Of a stretch of 64,000 nucleotides of DNA, positions 41,813 to 49,100 are shown piece after piece; within the stretch, counting starts at the first letter, position 1, and every line of letters begins with the position of its first letter. Position numbers and translations under genes: made by a program. The DNA comes from Pseudomonas viridiflava. Its GTDB lineage: Bacteria > Pseudomonadota > Gammaproteobacteria > Pseudomonadales > Pseudomonadaceae. Location: assembly GCF_900582195.1 (NCBI RefSeq), contig NZ_UTHA01000188.1, positions 1-64,000 on the forward strand. Reading direction: 5' to 3'. The notes beneath the pieces were generated by a model. That model searched no databases and was not told where the DNA came from. It worked only from the letters and a program-made list of their open reading frames with translations.

Positions 41813-42463
41813 TTAAATGGTGCTCAGATCTGTCGTGTACAGCGAAATGCCCAGCGAGGTGCTCAGGCTGACGGTGCCTTCTTCGTCCTGTTCGACGGAG
41901 AACAGCAGCAATTCGCGGCGATCGGTCAGGCCGGTCTCGCGCGCATAAAGCATAGAGTGGTGTTCGATGGTGTAGCTCTCGTCCGGATTGACCACCTGTT
42001 CGGTCATCGGCACCAATTCGGTCTGGCCTTGTTCGGTGCCCCACTCACGGCTGTATTCGACACCGTCGTGGCTGTAGGCGGGCAGTCCGATCAAGCTGTT
42101 GGGGCCGGCCAGGCGCTGCAGTTCGGCGTCACTGTTGACCGTCACGTAACTGAGATAATTGAACAGCGTGACGGATTCGATCTGGTCTTCACCGGTGACG
42201 TGAATCTGTAGCCAGAAATCCTCGTCGTTCATGTAATAGCGGTGCAGTTTGTTGGACTGGCCGAGGTCAACCCAGCCATGGCTCCAGATCGCCTGATCGA
42301 AGGGCACGCGCACCGTGGTCGAGCCATCGAGCAACAGTGACAGGGTCGTATCGAACCTGACAGCCTTGCCTTGCGCCATGCCAAGTGGGCCACTGGCAAC
42401 GGTCGGTGTTGGCGCAGCGGCCTGCCAGTTGCTGGTGCCCAGCAAGTCTTTAAACCATCCCAT
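41813..42463 (-). CDS. yjfK: DUF2491 family protein (YjfK)
   Basis: 216 residues without signal peptide or membrane span, so cytoplasmic. It starts MGWFKDLLGTSNWQAAAP and contains VRFDTTLSLLLDGSTTVRV and SYTIEHHSMLYARETGL. It belongs to the DUF2491 family of unknown function, which occurs with PspA and DUF350 genes. The 212-nt gap to the upstream pspA-like gene contains a REPIN. Confidence 0.8.
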   Translation of the reverse strand: MGWFKDLLGTSNWQAAAPTPTVASGPLGMAQGKAVRFDTTLSLLLDGSTTVRVPFDQAIWSHGWVDLGQSNKLHRYYMNDEDFWLQIHVTGEDQIESVTLFNYLSYVTVNSDAELQRLAGPNSLIGLPAYSHDGVEYSREWGTEQGQTELVPMTEQVVNPDESYTIEHHSMLYARETGLTDRRELLLFSVEQDEEGTVSLSTSLGISLYTTDLSTI

Positions 42464-42570
42464 GGGTACGTTCCTTGAAGCGGGTGGAGGTGTTCGTCGG
42501 CGAAAAAGCGTGGCTAGTGTACCGGGCGAACCGGTGAACGAGCAGAAGGATTTTTACGCCGCAAAACCAT

Positions 42571-42657
42571 GTGGGAGCGAGCTTGCTCGCGAAGAGGGCA
42601 TACCAGTCAATATTGATGTCGACTGATACGACGCTTTCGCGAGCAGGCTCGCTCCCT
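42571..42657. repeat. REPIN-like pair between yjfJ and yjfK
   Basis: GTGGGAGCGAGCTTGCTCGC (42571-42590) and its imperfect inverse GCGAGCAGGCTCGCTCCC (42639-42656) with the GTGGG ends outside. The spacer contains ATGTCGACTGATACGACGC, shared with the copy at 45862. It lies inside the yjf-like operon and may form a stable hairpin that separates expression of the upstream and downstream parts. Confidence 0.85.
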
Positions 42658-42675
42658 CAGGTTTTTTGCCCTGCG

Positions 42676-43374
42676 TTACTGCGAGGACTTTTGCTTCAGA
42701 CGCTCAAGAATCGCATTGGCGCTGCCTTCGTTCGGCGTGATGCCGGCGTCGCGCAGTTTGCGTTCCAGGTCATTGCCGGTCGAGGCGTCAGCCAGCTCGT
42801 CCGCAGCGCTGAGTTCAGCCGCGCGCTGCTGCTGCTTGGCTTGCAGACGGTTCAATGTGCCGACGGCGGTTTCCAGTTTGCCATTGGCGCCGCCGCTGGC
42901 GATGGAAGCGCTGACCTGGGCTTTCTGCACGCTTTCACGGGCCTTGGCCATGTCCACTTGCTGGCGCAGGCTCTTGATCCGCGACTCGGCCTTGCTGATG
43001 TCTTTGCGCATGTTTTCGGCATAGGTGCCGAATTCTTCGCTCTGCTTTTTCTCGACATCCAGCTCGTTGGTCAGGGTCGAAATCGCTTCGGCCACTTCCA
43101 GCGCCAGGTCTTCACGACCGGCGTTCAGGGCCGAAACAGCCTTGGCTTCGAGATCCTTGATCTTGGCGTCGTACTCGCTTACGCGGTCGGCAGCCAGTTT
43201 GTGTTTGGCCATGATGGTGACCAGTTCGCGACGAGCGTTCGACAGCGCGCTGTCGGCATCGCGGATTTCCTGGTCGAGAATGCGCAGGGCCTGTTGGTCA
43301 GCGATCGCTTCGCCGACTTCATTGGCGCCGCCGCGCAATGCGGTGAACAACTTGCTCCAGATGGACTGAGTCAT
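42676..43374 (-). CDS. yjfJ: PspA/IM30 family membrane-remodelling protein (YjfJ)
   Basis: 232 residues, almost wholly helical and charged (coiled coil about 25-195), starting MTQSIWSKLFTALRGGANE with an amphipathic N-terminal helix that can bind membranes. PspA/IM30/Vipp1 proteins are bacterial relatives of ESCRT-III and form rods or rings on stressed membranes. The usual PspF/PspBC partners are absent here; instead it sits with DUF350, DUF2491 and an ATP-grasp ligase. An AGGGAAT lies before ATG 43374. Confidence 0.87.
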   Translation of the reverse strand: MTQSIWSKLFTALRGGANEVGEAIADQQALRILDQEIRDADSALSNARRELVTIMAKHKLAADRVSEYDAKIKDLEAKAVSALNAGREDLALEVAEAISTLTNELDVEKKQSEEFGTYAENMRKDISKAESRIKSLRQQVDMAKARESVQKAQVSASIASGGANGKLETAVGTLNRLQAKQQQRAAELSAADELADASTGNDLERKLRDAGITPNEGSANAILERLKQKSSQ

Positions 43375-43391
43375 TGGATATTCCCTGTTGA

Positions 43392-44060
43392 TTACTTGAA
43401 AAAGTGTTCGAAGGCTTCGCTCGCGCGCTGCACGTTGTCGACCAGGGTTTTCACCTCGGTGACGACGTTGGTCAGGCTCGAGTCGGCGCTGAGGGCGCCA
43501 AACATGTTGTAAACGGTCTGCCCGTTCGGCATCGACTCGATCCCGATCGACGACAGCGGGAACATTTCCCGGCTGCGCAATACGGCTTCGTTGAAGGCCG
43601 CTACGTTCGAGATCGAATCGATGTCCACCAGCACGGTGTCGACGATGATCTGCTGGCCGGCCAGGGCGATGTGAATCGGCAGACCGCCGAATTCGTTCAT
43701 TTCCAGCTTGATGCTGGGTTCGGAGCTCTGGATCAGCGACAGCGTGATCTCTTGCGAAGCCACCTCGTCCAGGGCCTTGAGGGCGTTTAAGAGGCTATCG
43801 ATGGTCCAGTTGTTGCCTGCGCTCATGTAATTCTCCGACATGAAAGAGCCAGCCAGAATCGGTTGGCGTAGCTGTTGCTCCATTTGCTTGAGCAAGCTTC
43901 GGTTTTCGGGAAGCACCCAAGCTTCGTGTTTCACATAACCGGCAGCGGCCAGGCCCGCGCGCATCTGCTTCATATAAAAGCTTGACGGTTTTTTCGTGGA
44001 CGCTTTCGCACGCTCTCCCTTGGGGCTCTCTGATTTCGCGGTGGGGGAACGGCTTTTCAT
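43392..44060 (-). CDS. yjfI: DUF2170 protein (YjfI) with extra N-terminal MazE/DUF3018-like segment
   Basis: 222 residues in the long form from ATG 44060. Residues about 80-222 are a DUF2170 domain (NNWTIDSLLNALKALDEV through the C-terminus), the length of E. coli YjfI. Residues 1-24 are a Lys/Ser-rich tail, and 25-65 (FYMKQMRAGLAAAGYVKHE then AWVLPENRSLLKQMEQQL) resemble small MazE/DUF3018-type DNA-binding segments. An internal in-frame ATG at 43826 has a good GGAGAA ribosome-binding site (43831-43836), whereas the first ATG has only a poor one, so a 144-residue DUF2170-only form is likely too. Two operator-like repeats lie upstream. Confidence 0.78.
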   Translation of the reverse strand: MKSRSPTAKSESPKGERAKASTKKPSSFYMKQMRAGLAAAGYVKHEAWVLPENRSLLKQMEQQLRQPILAGSFMSENYMSAGNNWTIDSLLNALKALDEVASQEITLSLIQSSEPSIKLEMNEFGGLPIHIALAGQQIIVDTVLVDIDSISNVAAFNEAVLRSREMFPLSSIGIESMPNGQTVYNMFGALSADSSLTNVVTEVKTLVDNVQRASEAFEHFFK

Positions 44061-44081
44061 GGCAATGGCTCGGTTATGGAC

Positions 44082-44143
44082 ATCTCACGCGTGAGCCACA
44101 CTACAACCAATTCAAAGTGCCATCAATGGCTCACGCGTGAGAT
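44082..44143. promoter_or_regulatory. Two operator-like inverted repeats upstream of yjfI
   Basis: Two copies of the 12-bp perfect palindrome CTCACGCGTGAG (44084-44095 and 44130-44141) are themselves arranged as a 17-bp perfect inverted repeat (44082-44098 against 44127-44143). Centres are 46 bp apart. They bracket a promoter-like sequence. A dimeric repressor binding both could block or loop the promoter; the N-terminal segment of YjfI is the obvious candidate. Confidence 0.8.
44098..44126 (-). promoter_or_regulatory. Candidate promoter of the yjf-like cluster
   Basis: On the minus strand, TTGATG (44126-44121), a 17-bp spacer and TAGTGT (44103-44098). The -10 match is weak (3/6), typical of a regulated promoter. 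It fits exactly between the two palindromes. Confidence 0.5.
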
Positions 44144-44157
44144 TTTTATGACAGGCG

Positions 44158-44193
44158 AAAAAAGGCCCGCTACAAGGCGGGCCCGGTGTTTTT
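44158..44193 (-). terminator. Terminator of the isochorismatase-like gene
   Basis: Read on the minus strand: GGGCCCGCC, 5-nt loop, then GCGGGCCTTTTTT. It separates the hydrolase gene from the yjf-like promoter. Confidence 0.82.
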
Positions 44194-44203
44194 GCAAAAT
44201 TGC

Positions 44204-44758
44204 TTAGCGCTGGGCGGCGAGGAATTCGTCAGTGGATACCACGCTGGCGTAGGCGAAACCGAGCGCCGACATGAACGCAGCATGAACGTGGGCGGCCGGC
44301 ACCGTCAGGCCATTGAACTCCAGGTCACGGCTGGCGCAGGCGTCGTGAATCACCGTCACGCCATAACCCAGATCCGCCGCAGCCCGGGTAATGCCGTCAA
44401 CGCACATGTGGCTCATGCTGCCGACCACCACCAGTTCCTTGATGCCTTGTTCGTCGAGGATGGCTTGCAGTTCGGTTTCGCGGAACGAGTTGACGAAGTG
44501 CTTGAGCACCACCGGTTCATCGGCGCGGTTGAGCACTTTCGGATGCAGTCTGGCGCCGTCCGAGCCCGGGGTGAAAAACGGCGCGTCTGCTGAGGTGAAT
44601 TCGTGGCGAATGTGGACGACCGAATCGCCGGCATCGCGGAACGCAGCGATAAGCCGGGCAGCATTGTCGGCAGCGGCGTCGGCACCGGCCAGCGGCCACT
44701 TGCCTTGGGGGAAGTAGTCGTTCTGGATATCGACTACGATGAGCGCTTGCTTGGCCAT
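44204..44758 (-). CDS. Isochorismatase-family cysteine hydrolase
   Basis: 184 residues from ATG 44758 (MAKQALIVVDIQNDYFPQGK); an in-frame start 34 residues upstream overlaps the regulatory region and is not conserved. The catalytic triad Asp10, Lys86 (VVLKHFVNSF) and Cys119 (SMSHMCVDGITRA) is present. Members hydrolyse amides or vinyl ethers such as nicotinamide, N-carbamoyl compounds or isochorismate; nothing here fixes the substrate. It is transcribed divergently from a GlxA-type regulator 101 bp away, which probably controls it. Confidence 0.87.
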   Translation of the reverse strand: MAKQALIVVDIQNDYFPQGKWPLAGADAAADNAARLIAAFRDAGDSVVHIRHEFTSADAPFFTPGSDGARLHPKVLNRADEPVVLKHFVNSFRETELQAILDEQGIKELVVVGSMSHMCVDGITRAAADLGYGVTVIHDACASRDLEFNGLTVPAAHVHAAFMSALGFAYASVVSTDEFLAAQR

Positions 44759-44766
44759 GGGTGTGT

Positions 44767-44822
44767 CCTCGAAGTGTTGGCTGGAAGTGGCTTCAGTATT
44801 GGCCTTGTTCAGCGCTTCGAGG
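44767..44822. promoter_or_regulatory. Inverted repeat in the divergent hydrolase/regulator promoter region
   Basis: CCTCGAAG (44767-44774) and CTTCGAGG (44815-44822), with arm centres 48 bp apart, lie between the divergent genes. A second small palindrome GAAG-TGG-CTTC sits between them. Possible operator of the adjacent regulator, not otherwise supported. Confidence 0.35.
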
Positions 44823-44859
44823 ATTGGCCGCACCGACAATAGACAGGGGAAAACTGACA

Positions 44860-45861
44860 ATGGGCGCAGAAAGGGCCGCCATTGCTGAACTGGGCGTACT
44901 GATCTATCCCGGCGCGCAAATGGCAGCGGTGCACGGTCTGACCGATCTGTTTGCGGTGGCCAACCGGATTGCCGCCGAACATCAGGCGGCGCAGCTACCG
45001 TTGCTGCGGGTGAGTCACTGGCAGGTCGAAGGTGATCAGCCGCCGACGCGGATTTACACCAGTCATTCCGGCGACGACAGCGCTTTGCTGGCTGTGCTTA
45101 TCCCGCCATCGATCGGCGGATTTTCGGCAGCGCAAGCGCCGGCCAGCCTGATGCAATGGTTACGTGATCAGCATGCCCACGGTGCGACGCTGGGCGGGGT
45201 CTGTGTAGGCTCGCTGATGCTGGCCGAAAGCGGTCTGCTCGACGGCCGCAGTGCGACCACTCACTGGACGTCGGCTAAAGCTTTTGCCGAGCGATATCCG
45301 CAGATCAGACTCAAGGCCGACACGCCGATCGTCGATGACGGCGACCTGATCACCACCGCTGGCTTGATGGCGTGGTCGGAACTGGGATTACGTCTGGTCG
45401 ACCGCTTGCTCGGGCCGAGCATCGCCACCAATACAGCGCGGTTTCTGGTAGTGGAACACAGCGACAGTGCCAGCGAGTGCGGCAGTAACTTCGCGCCGAT
45501 TCTCGGGCATGGTGATGCCGCGATTCTCAAGGTTCAGCACTGGCTGCAAAGCACCGGCGCGACCGATGTCTCGTTGACGGTAATGGCTGAGCGGGCAGGC
45601 CTGGAGGAGCGCACGTTTCTGCGCCGGTTCCGCGCGGCGACAGGGTTGAAACCGACCGAGTACTGTCAGCATCTGCGGGTCGGCAAGGCGCGGGAAATGC
45701 TCGAATTCAGCAATGGCACGATCGATCACATTGCGTGGACGGTGGGCTATCAGGATCCGGGCGCGTTTCGCGCGATCTTCAAGAAAATTACCGGGCTGGC
45801 GCCGAGTGATTATCGGGCGCGGTTTGGGGTGACCCCAAACCTGAAAGCATCCATTACCTAA
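44860..45861 (+). CDS. GlxA-family AraC-type transcriptional regulator
   Basis: 333 residues from ATG 44860 behind CAGGGG. The N-terminal half (about 10-185) is a DJ-1/PfpI-like domain with the elbow GGVCVGSLMLAESGLLDG followed by ATTHW, as in GlxA/FtrA regulators. The C-terminal half (about 225-325) is a double helix-turn-helix of the AraC type (SLTVMAERAGLEERTFLRRF and IDHIAWTVGYQDPGAFRAIF). Such proteins sense small amines or amides and activate neighbouring catabolic genes; the divergent isochorismatase-like gene is the likely target. Confidence 0.88.
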   Translation: MGAERAAIAELGVLIYPGAQMAAVHGLTDLFAVANRIAAEHQAAQLPLLRVSHWQVEGDQPPTRIYTSHSGDDSALLAVLIPPSIGGFSAAQAPASLMQWLRDQHAHGATLGGVCVGSLMLAESGLLDGRSATTHWTSAKAFAERYPQIRLKADTPIVDDGDLITTAGLMAWSELGLRLVDRLLGPSIATNTARFLVVEHSDSASECGSNFAPILGHGDAAILKVQHWLQSTGATDVSLTVMAERAGLEERTFLRRFRAATGLKPTEYCQHLRVGKAREMLEFSNGTIDHIAWTVGYQDPGAFRAIFKKITGLAPSDYRARFGVTPNLKASIT

Positions 45862-45951
45862 TGTGGGAGCGAGCTTGCTCGCGAAAGCGGTGGGGCAGTA
45901 AGTCAGATGTCGACTGACACGACGCCTTCGCGAGCAAGCTCGCTCCCACAT
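45862..45951. repeat. REPIN-like pair
   Basis: TGTGGGAGCGAGCTTGCTCG followed by its inverse ending GCAAGCTCGCTCCCACA, GTGGG ends outside. The middle holds ATGTCGACTGACACGACGC, nearly the same as in the copy at 42571. It lies directly behind the GlxA-type regulator. The following 190 nt to the next gene hold no other recognised feature. Confidence 0.88.
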
Positions 45952-46141
45952 TGAACTCCATAGGACGATAGATCGTGCAATTTGCCGGGGTTTTGTGCGC
46001 GGTCGTGCAGATTGAAACAGGCGTGATGCCAGTACGTTTTCGGCAAGTTTCTGATTGGACTAGGATTTTTGTAGAGCGGCCGTTGGCCTGATCTCTGCAC
46101 CTCTCATCGTTACAGTCATCGAACCGATGGAAGGGGGACGC

Positions 46142-47251
46142 ATGACCCCGAAACTTCGCAGAAAAATCGTTGTTGCCCACTCGGTGCGCGCTGACGCGCC
46201 GCAACATGAAGTACAAACCAACAAGGCCTTGGCGCGATGGCTGGCGCAGATTCTCGGATGCAAGTTCGGTGGCAGTTACGACCCGGACAAACACCGCGGC
46301 CGTGACCTGTATCTGCTGCCGACGCAAACCATTGTCGGCGCTGCCCAAGCCCATGCGCTGGGCATCAATGGTCCGGAAGATCTGTGGGGCGGCTTTGTCG
46401 AACATGACTTCATTTGCACCAAAGCCATCAGCCACGGTTTACGCAGCCATTTGGCCACAGCGCCACAAGGTTGGTCACCGCTGTTCAGCGAACGCACGCG
46501 CAGTGTGGTGCTCGACGGCCTCAGCGTGTTTGCGCTGGACGATGCGCGGCCTGCTGCCGAGCACTTGCTGTACAGCGGTCCGATCCGCCTGAAGCCGGTT
46601 CACGCCTGCGCAGGTCGCGGGCAGGAAGTGATCAAAAGTCTCGACGCCTTCGACGAAATCCTTGCCCGCCCGGACATTGAAAAACAATTCAGCGAGGGCG
46701 TGGTGCTGGAACAGGACTTGAGCGATGTCGTCACTCACAGCGTCGGCCAGTCATTCATCGGCGACAAAGTGCTGAGCTACTGCGGGGATCAATACTTGAC
46801 CAAGGATGCCCATGGTGAGGACGTGTACGGCGGCTCGAACCTGCGGGTGGTGCAGGGGGGCTATGACGAACTATTGAAGCTGAACCTGCCCGACGATGTG
46901 CGTCTGGCCATTGAGCAGGCGCAGGTTTTCGACAGTGCGGCGAACGAAGCCTATCCGCGTTTTTACGCTTCGCGACGCAATTACGACATCGCCCAAGGCC
47001 TGGACAGCAACGGTAAGTCCCGCAGCGGCGTGCTCGAACAATCCTGGCGCATGGGTGGCGCCAGCAGTGCTGAAGTGGCGGCGCTGCAAAGCTTCGTCAA
47101 CGATCCAGGAATGCGCGCGATTCGTGTGTCTTCGGTAGAAACCTACATCGATCAGCCGCTGCCGGCGGACGCCATCGAGGTGTATCGCGGCCCGGCCGAG
47201 AACAGCGAATTTCTCCTCAAATACGTAACGGTCAAATCTTATGACGGCTAG
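46142..47251 (+). CDS. DUF3182 family protein, possible ATP-grasp-like ligase
   Basis: 369 residues from ATG 46142 behind AAGGGGG; an ATG five codons upstream lacks a ribosome-binding site. It matches the DUF3182 family as I remember it. GPIRLKPVHACAGRGQEVI has the Lys-containing beta strand seen in ATP-grasp folds, followed by EGVVLEQDL, and YGGSNLRVVQGGYDELL follows. No signal peptide. Its end overlaps the alpha/beta hydrolase gene by 11 nt, so the two work from one message. Function unknown. Confidence 0.72.
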   Translation: MTPKLRRKIVVAHSVRADAPQHEVQTNKALARWLAQILGCKFGGSYDPDKHRGRDLYLLPTQTIVGAAQAHALGINGPEDLWGGFVEHDFICTKAISHGLRSHLATAPQGWSPLFSERTRSVVLDGLSVFALDDARPAAEHLLYSGPIRLKPVHACAGRGQEVIKSLDAFDEILARPDIEKQFSEGVVLEQDLSDVVTHSVGQSFIGDKVLSYCGDQYLTKDAHGEDVYGGSNLRVVQGGYDELLKLNLPDDVRLAIEQAQVFDSAANEAYPRFYASRRNYDIAQGLDSNGKSRSGVLEQSWRMGGASSAEVAALQSFVNDPGMRAIRVSSVETYIDQPLPADAIEVYRGPAENSEFLLKYVTVKSYDG

Positions 47252-47999
47252 AAGCGAAAGCATTCAAATCGACATTGATGATGAACAGATGAGCGGGACC
47301 TTTCTCAGTCCCAAATCGAAAGTCCCGGGGGTGTTGTTTGTTCACGGTTGGGGCGGTAGTCAGGAGCGCGACCTCGAGCGCGCCAAAGGCATTGCCGGTC
47401 TCGGTTGCGTGTGTCTGACCTTCGACTTGCGCGGGCATACCGGCGGCACCGGGATCCCGCTGACCCGCGTTACTCGCGAAGACAATCTGCGGGATCTGCT
47501 CGCAGCGTATGACCGCTTGCTCGCGCATCCGGCGCTCGACACCTCGGCGATCGCCGTGGTCGGCACCAGTTATGGCGGTTATCTGGCGGCGATCCTTACC
47601 TCGTTACGTCCGGTGCGCTGGCTGGCGTTGCGGGTGCCGGCGCTGTACCGCGACGAGCAGTGGCACACGCCCAAGCGTGAGCTGGACAAGGCCGATCTGC
47701 GCGATTACCGCAGCACGCTGGTGCGGGCGGACACCAATCGGGCGTTGCATGCCTGTTCGCAATTCACTGGCGATGTGTTGCTGGTGGAGTCTGAAACCGA
47801 TGACTACGTGCCTCACGCGGCGATCATGAGTTACCGCGCAGCGTGCCAGCAGACTCATTCGTTGACTCACCGGATTATCGATGGCGCCGATCATGCGTTG
47901 AGCGAACCGGTATCGCAGCAGGCGTACACCTCGATTCTGGTGGACTGGATTACCGAGATGGTCGTGGGCGAGCGGTTGAGCATTATTCAATCAGCATGA
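47241..47999 (+). CDS. Alpha/beta hydrolase
   Basis: 252 residues. Alpha/beta hydrolase fold with oxyanion HGWGG (about 35-39), nucleophile elbow GTSYGG (Ser about 110), acid residue in VESETDDYVP and catalytic His in GADHALS. Esterase, thioesterase or peptidase activity is possible. The start ATG lies inside the end of the DUF3182 gene (11-nt overlap), which signals translational coupling and a shared pathway. No signal peptide, so cytoplasmic. Confidence 0.83.
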   Translation: MTARSESIQIDIDDEQMSGTFLSPKSKVPGVLFVHGWGGSQERDLERAKGIAGLGCVCLTFDLRGHTGGTGIPLTRVTREDNLRDLLAAYDRLLAHPALDTSAIAVVGTSYGGYLAAILTSLRPVRWLALRVPALYRDEQWHTPKRELDKADLRDYRSTLVRADTNRALHACSQFTGDVLLVESETDDYVPHAAIMSYRAACQQTHSLTHRIIDGADHALSEPVSQQAYTSILVDWITEMVVGERLSIIQSA

Positions 48000-48020
48000 T
48001 CTTTTAGTGTTCTTTCGGAC

Positions 48021-48091
48021 GCCTTCGCGAGCAAGCTCGCTCCCACAGGGGATCGCGTTTCAAATGTGGGAGCGAGCTTGCTCGCGAAGAG
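48021..48091. repeat. REPIN-like pair, inverse arrangement
   Basis: GCCTTCGCGAGCAAGCTCGC with TCCCACAG, 17-nt spacer, then TGTGGGAGCGAGCTTGCTCG. Here the CCCAC/GTGGG ends face each other, opposite to the copies at 42571 and 45862. It lies between the converging hydrolase and ybhN genes and may serve as terminator for both. Confidence 0.87.
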
Positions 48092-48113
48092 ACCATCAAC
48101 TTCACCCAAAAAA

Positions 48114-49100
48114 TCAGGAGGGTTTCTTCTCTATTCGCAGCGCCTTAGCCTTTGCCTCCACCACCAGATACATCACCACCGTGATCAACAACGGCAACAG
48201 AAAATAAATCGCCCGATATGCCAGCAATCCCGCCACTAGACTGCCGCGCGAAGCCTCGTGTTGCAGCAACGCGACAAACACCGCTTCCAACACTCCGAGA
48301 CCCGCCGGAATATGCGTGATGACCCCGGCAATCGCGCTGATCAGCAGCACCCCCAGCACCAGCGGATAATCCAGCTTGCCCGGCAGCAAAGTGAAAATCA
48401 CCGCCGCCATCAGCGACCAGTTCAACGCGCCAAGCAGCAGTTGCAGGACCGCCATGCGCAACGACGGCAGGTTGATCTCTACCCCGCGAATCGACCACTC
48501 GCGGCGCCTGGAAAACTGGCACGCCGCGAGATAGCCAGCGCTCGCCAGCAGCAGCAACACACCGATGCCTTGCAACGCAGCACTGCTGACTTTCCAGCCC
48601 GGCGGCATGCTCACCAGCCCGCTGCTGAACACGGCACCGGCGATGGTCATGTAGCCGAACCAGTTGGTCGCCAGGCTCAGACCGAGAATCTTGGCGATGT
48701 TGCTTTTGCTCACGCCAAGACGCGAATACAGGCGATAGCGCATCGCGATGCCACCGACCCACGCACTCAGATTCAAGTTGAACGCATAGCTGATGATCCC
48801 CACCGGCAGAATCTGTTTCCAGGTCAGGTCCTGACGAATGTAAGTGCGGCCGATCAGGTCGAAACTGGCGTACACCAGAAAGCTCAGCAGGGTCAGGCTG
48901 GCGGCGATGATCAGCGTGCGCACTTTGAAGTCGGCCAGGGTTTGCAGCACCTCCGCCCATTCGATGCGCGTAGCGAACAGCGTCAGCAACACAATCAGGG
49001 CGAGGAAAAACAGCAGGGTCAACGGGCGTTTCCAGCGGCTCCATTTCGAATGGGTCGCTGGCGCTGCATGGCTGCTTGAATGCACGTCGGAATGGCTCAT
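48114..49100 (-). CDS. ybhN: YbhN-like membrane protein (lysylphosphatidylglycerol synthase TM family)
   Basis: 328 residues with about eight membrane spans. It belongs to the UPF0104/YbhN family, related to the flippase half of MprF (LPTG synthase N-terminal region). GIISYAFNLNLSAWVGGIAM and GVITHIPAGLGVLEAVFV are typical stretches. It may move a phospholipid or isoprenoid lipid across the inner membrane, which is inferred. It overlaps clsB by 4 nt and ends the operon. Confidence 0.85.
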   Translation of the reverse strand: MSHSDVHSSSHAAPATHSKWSRWKRPLTLLFFLALIVLLTLFATRIEWAEVLQTLADFKVRTLIIAASLTLLSFLVYASFDLIGRTYIRQDLTWKQILPVGIISYAFNLNLSAWVGGIAMRYRLYSRLGVSKSNIAKILGLSLATNWFGYMTIAGAVFSSGLVSMPPGWKVSSAALQGIGVLLLLASAGYLAACQFSRRREWSIRGVEINLPSLRMAVLQLLLGALNWSLMAAVIFTLLPGKLDYPLVLGVLLISAIAGVITHIPAGLGVLEAVFVALLQHEASRGSLVAGLLAYRAIYFLLPLLITVVMYLVVEAKAKALRIEKKPS

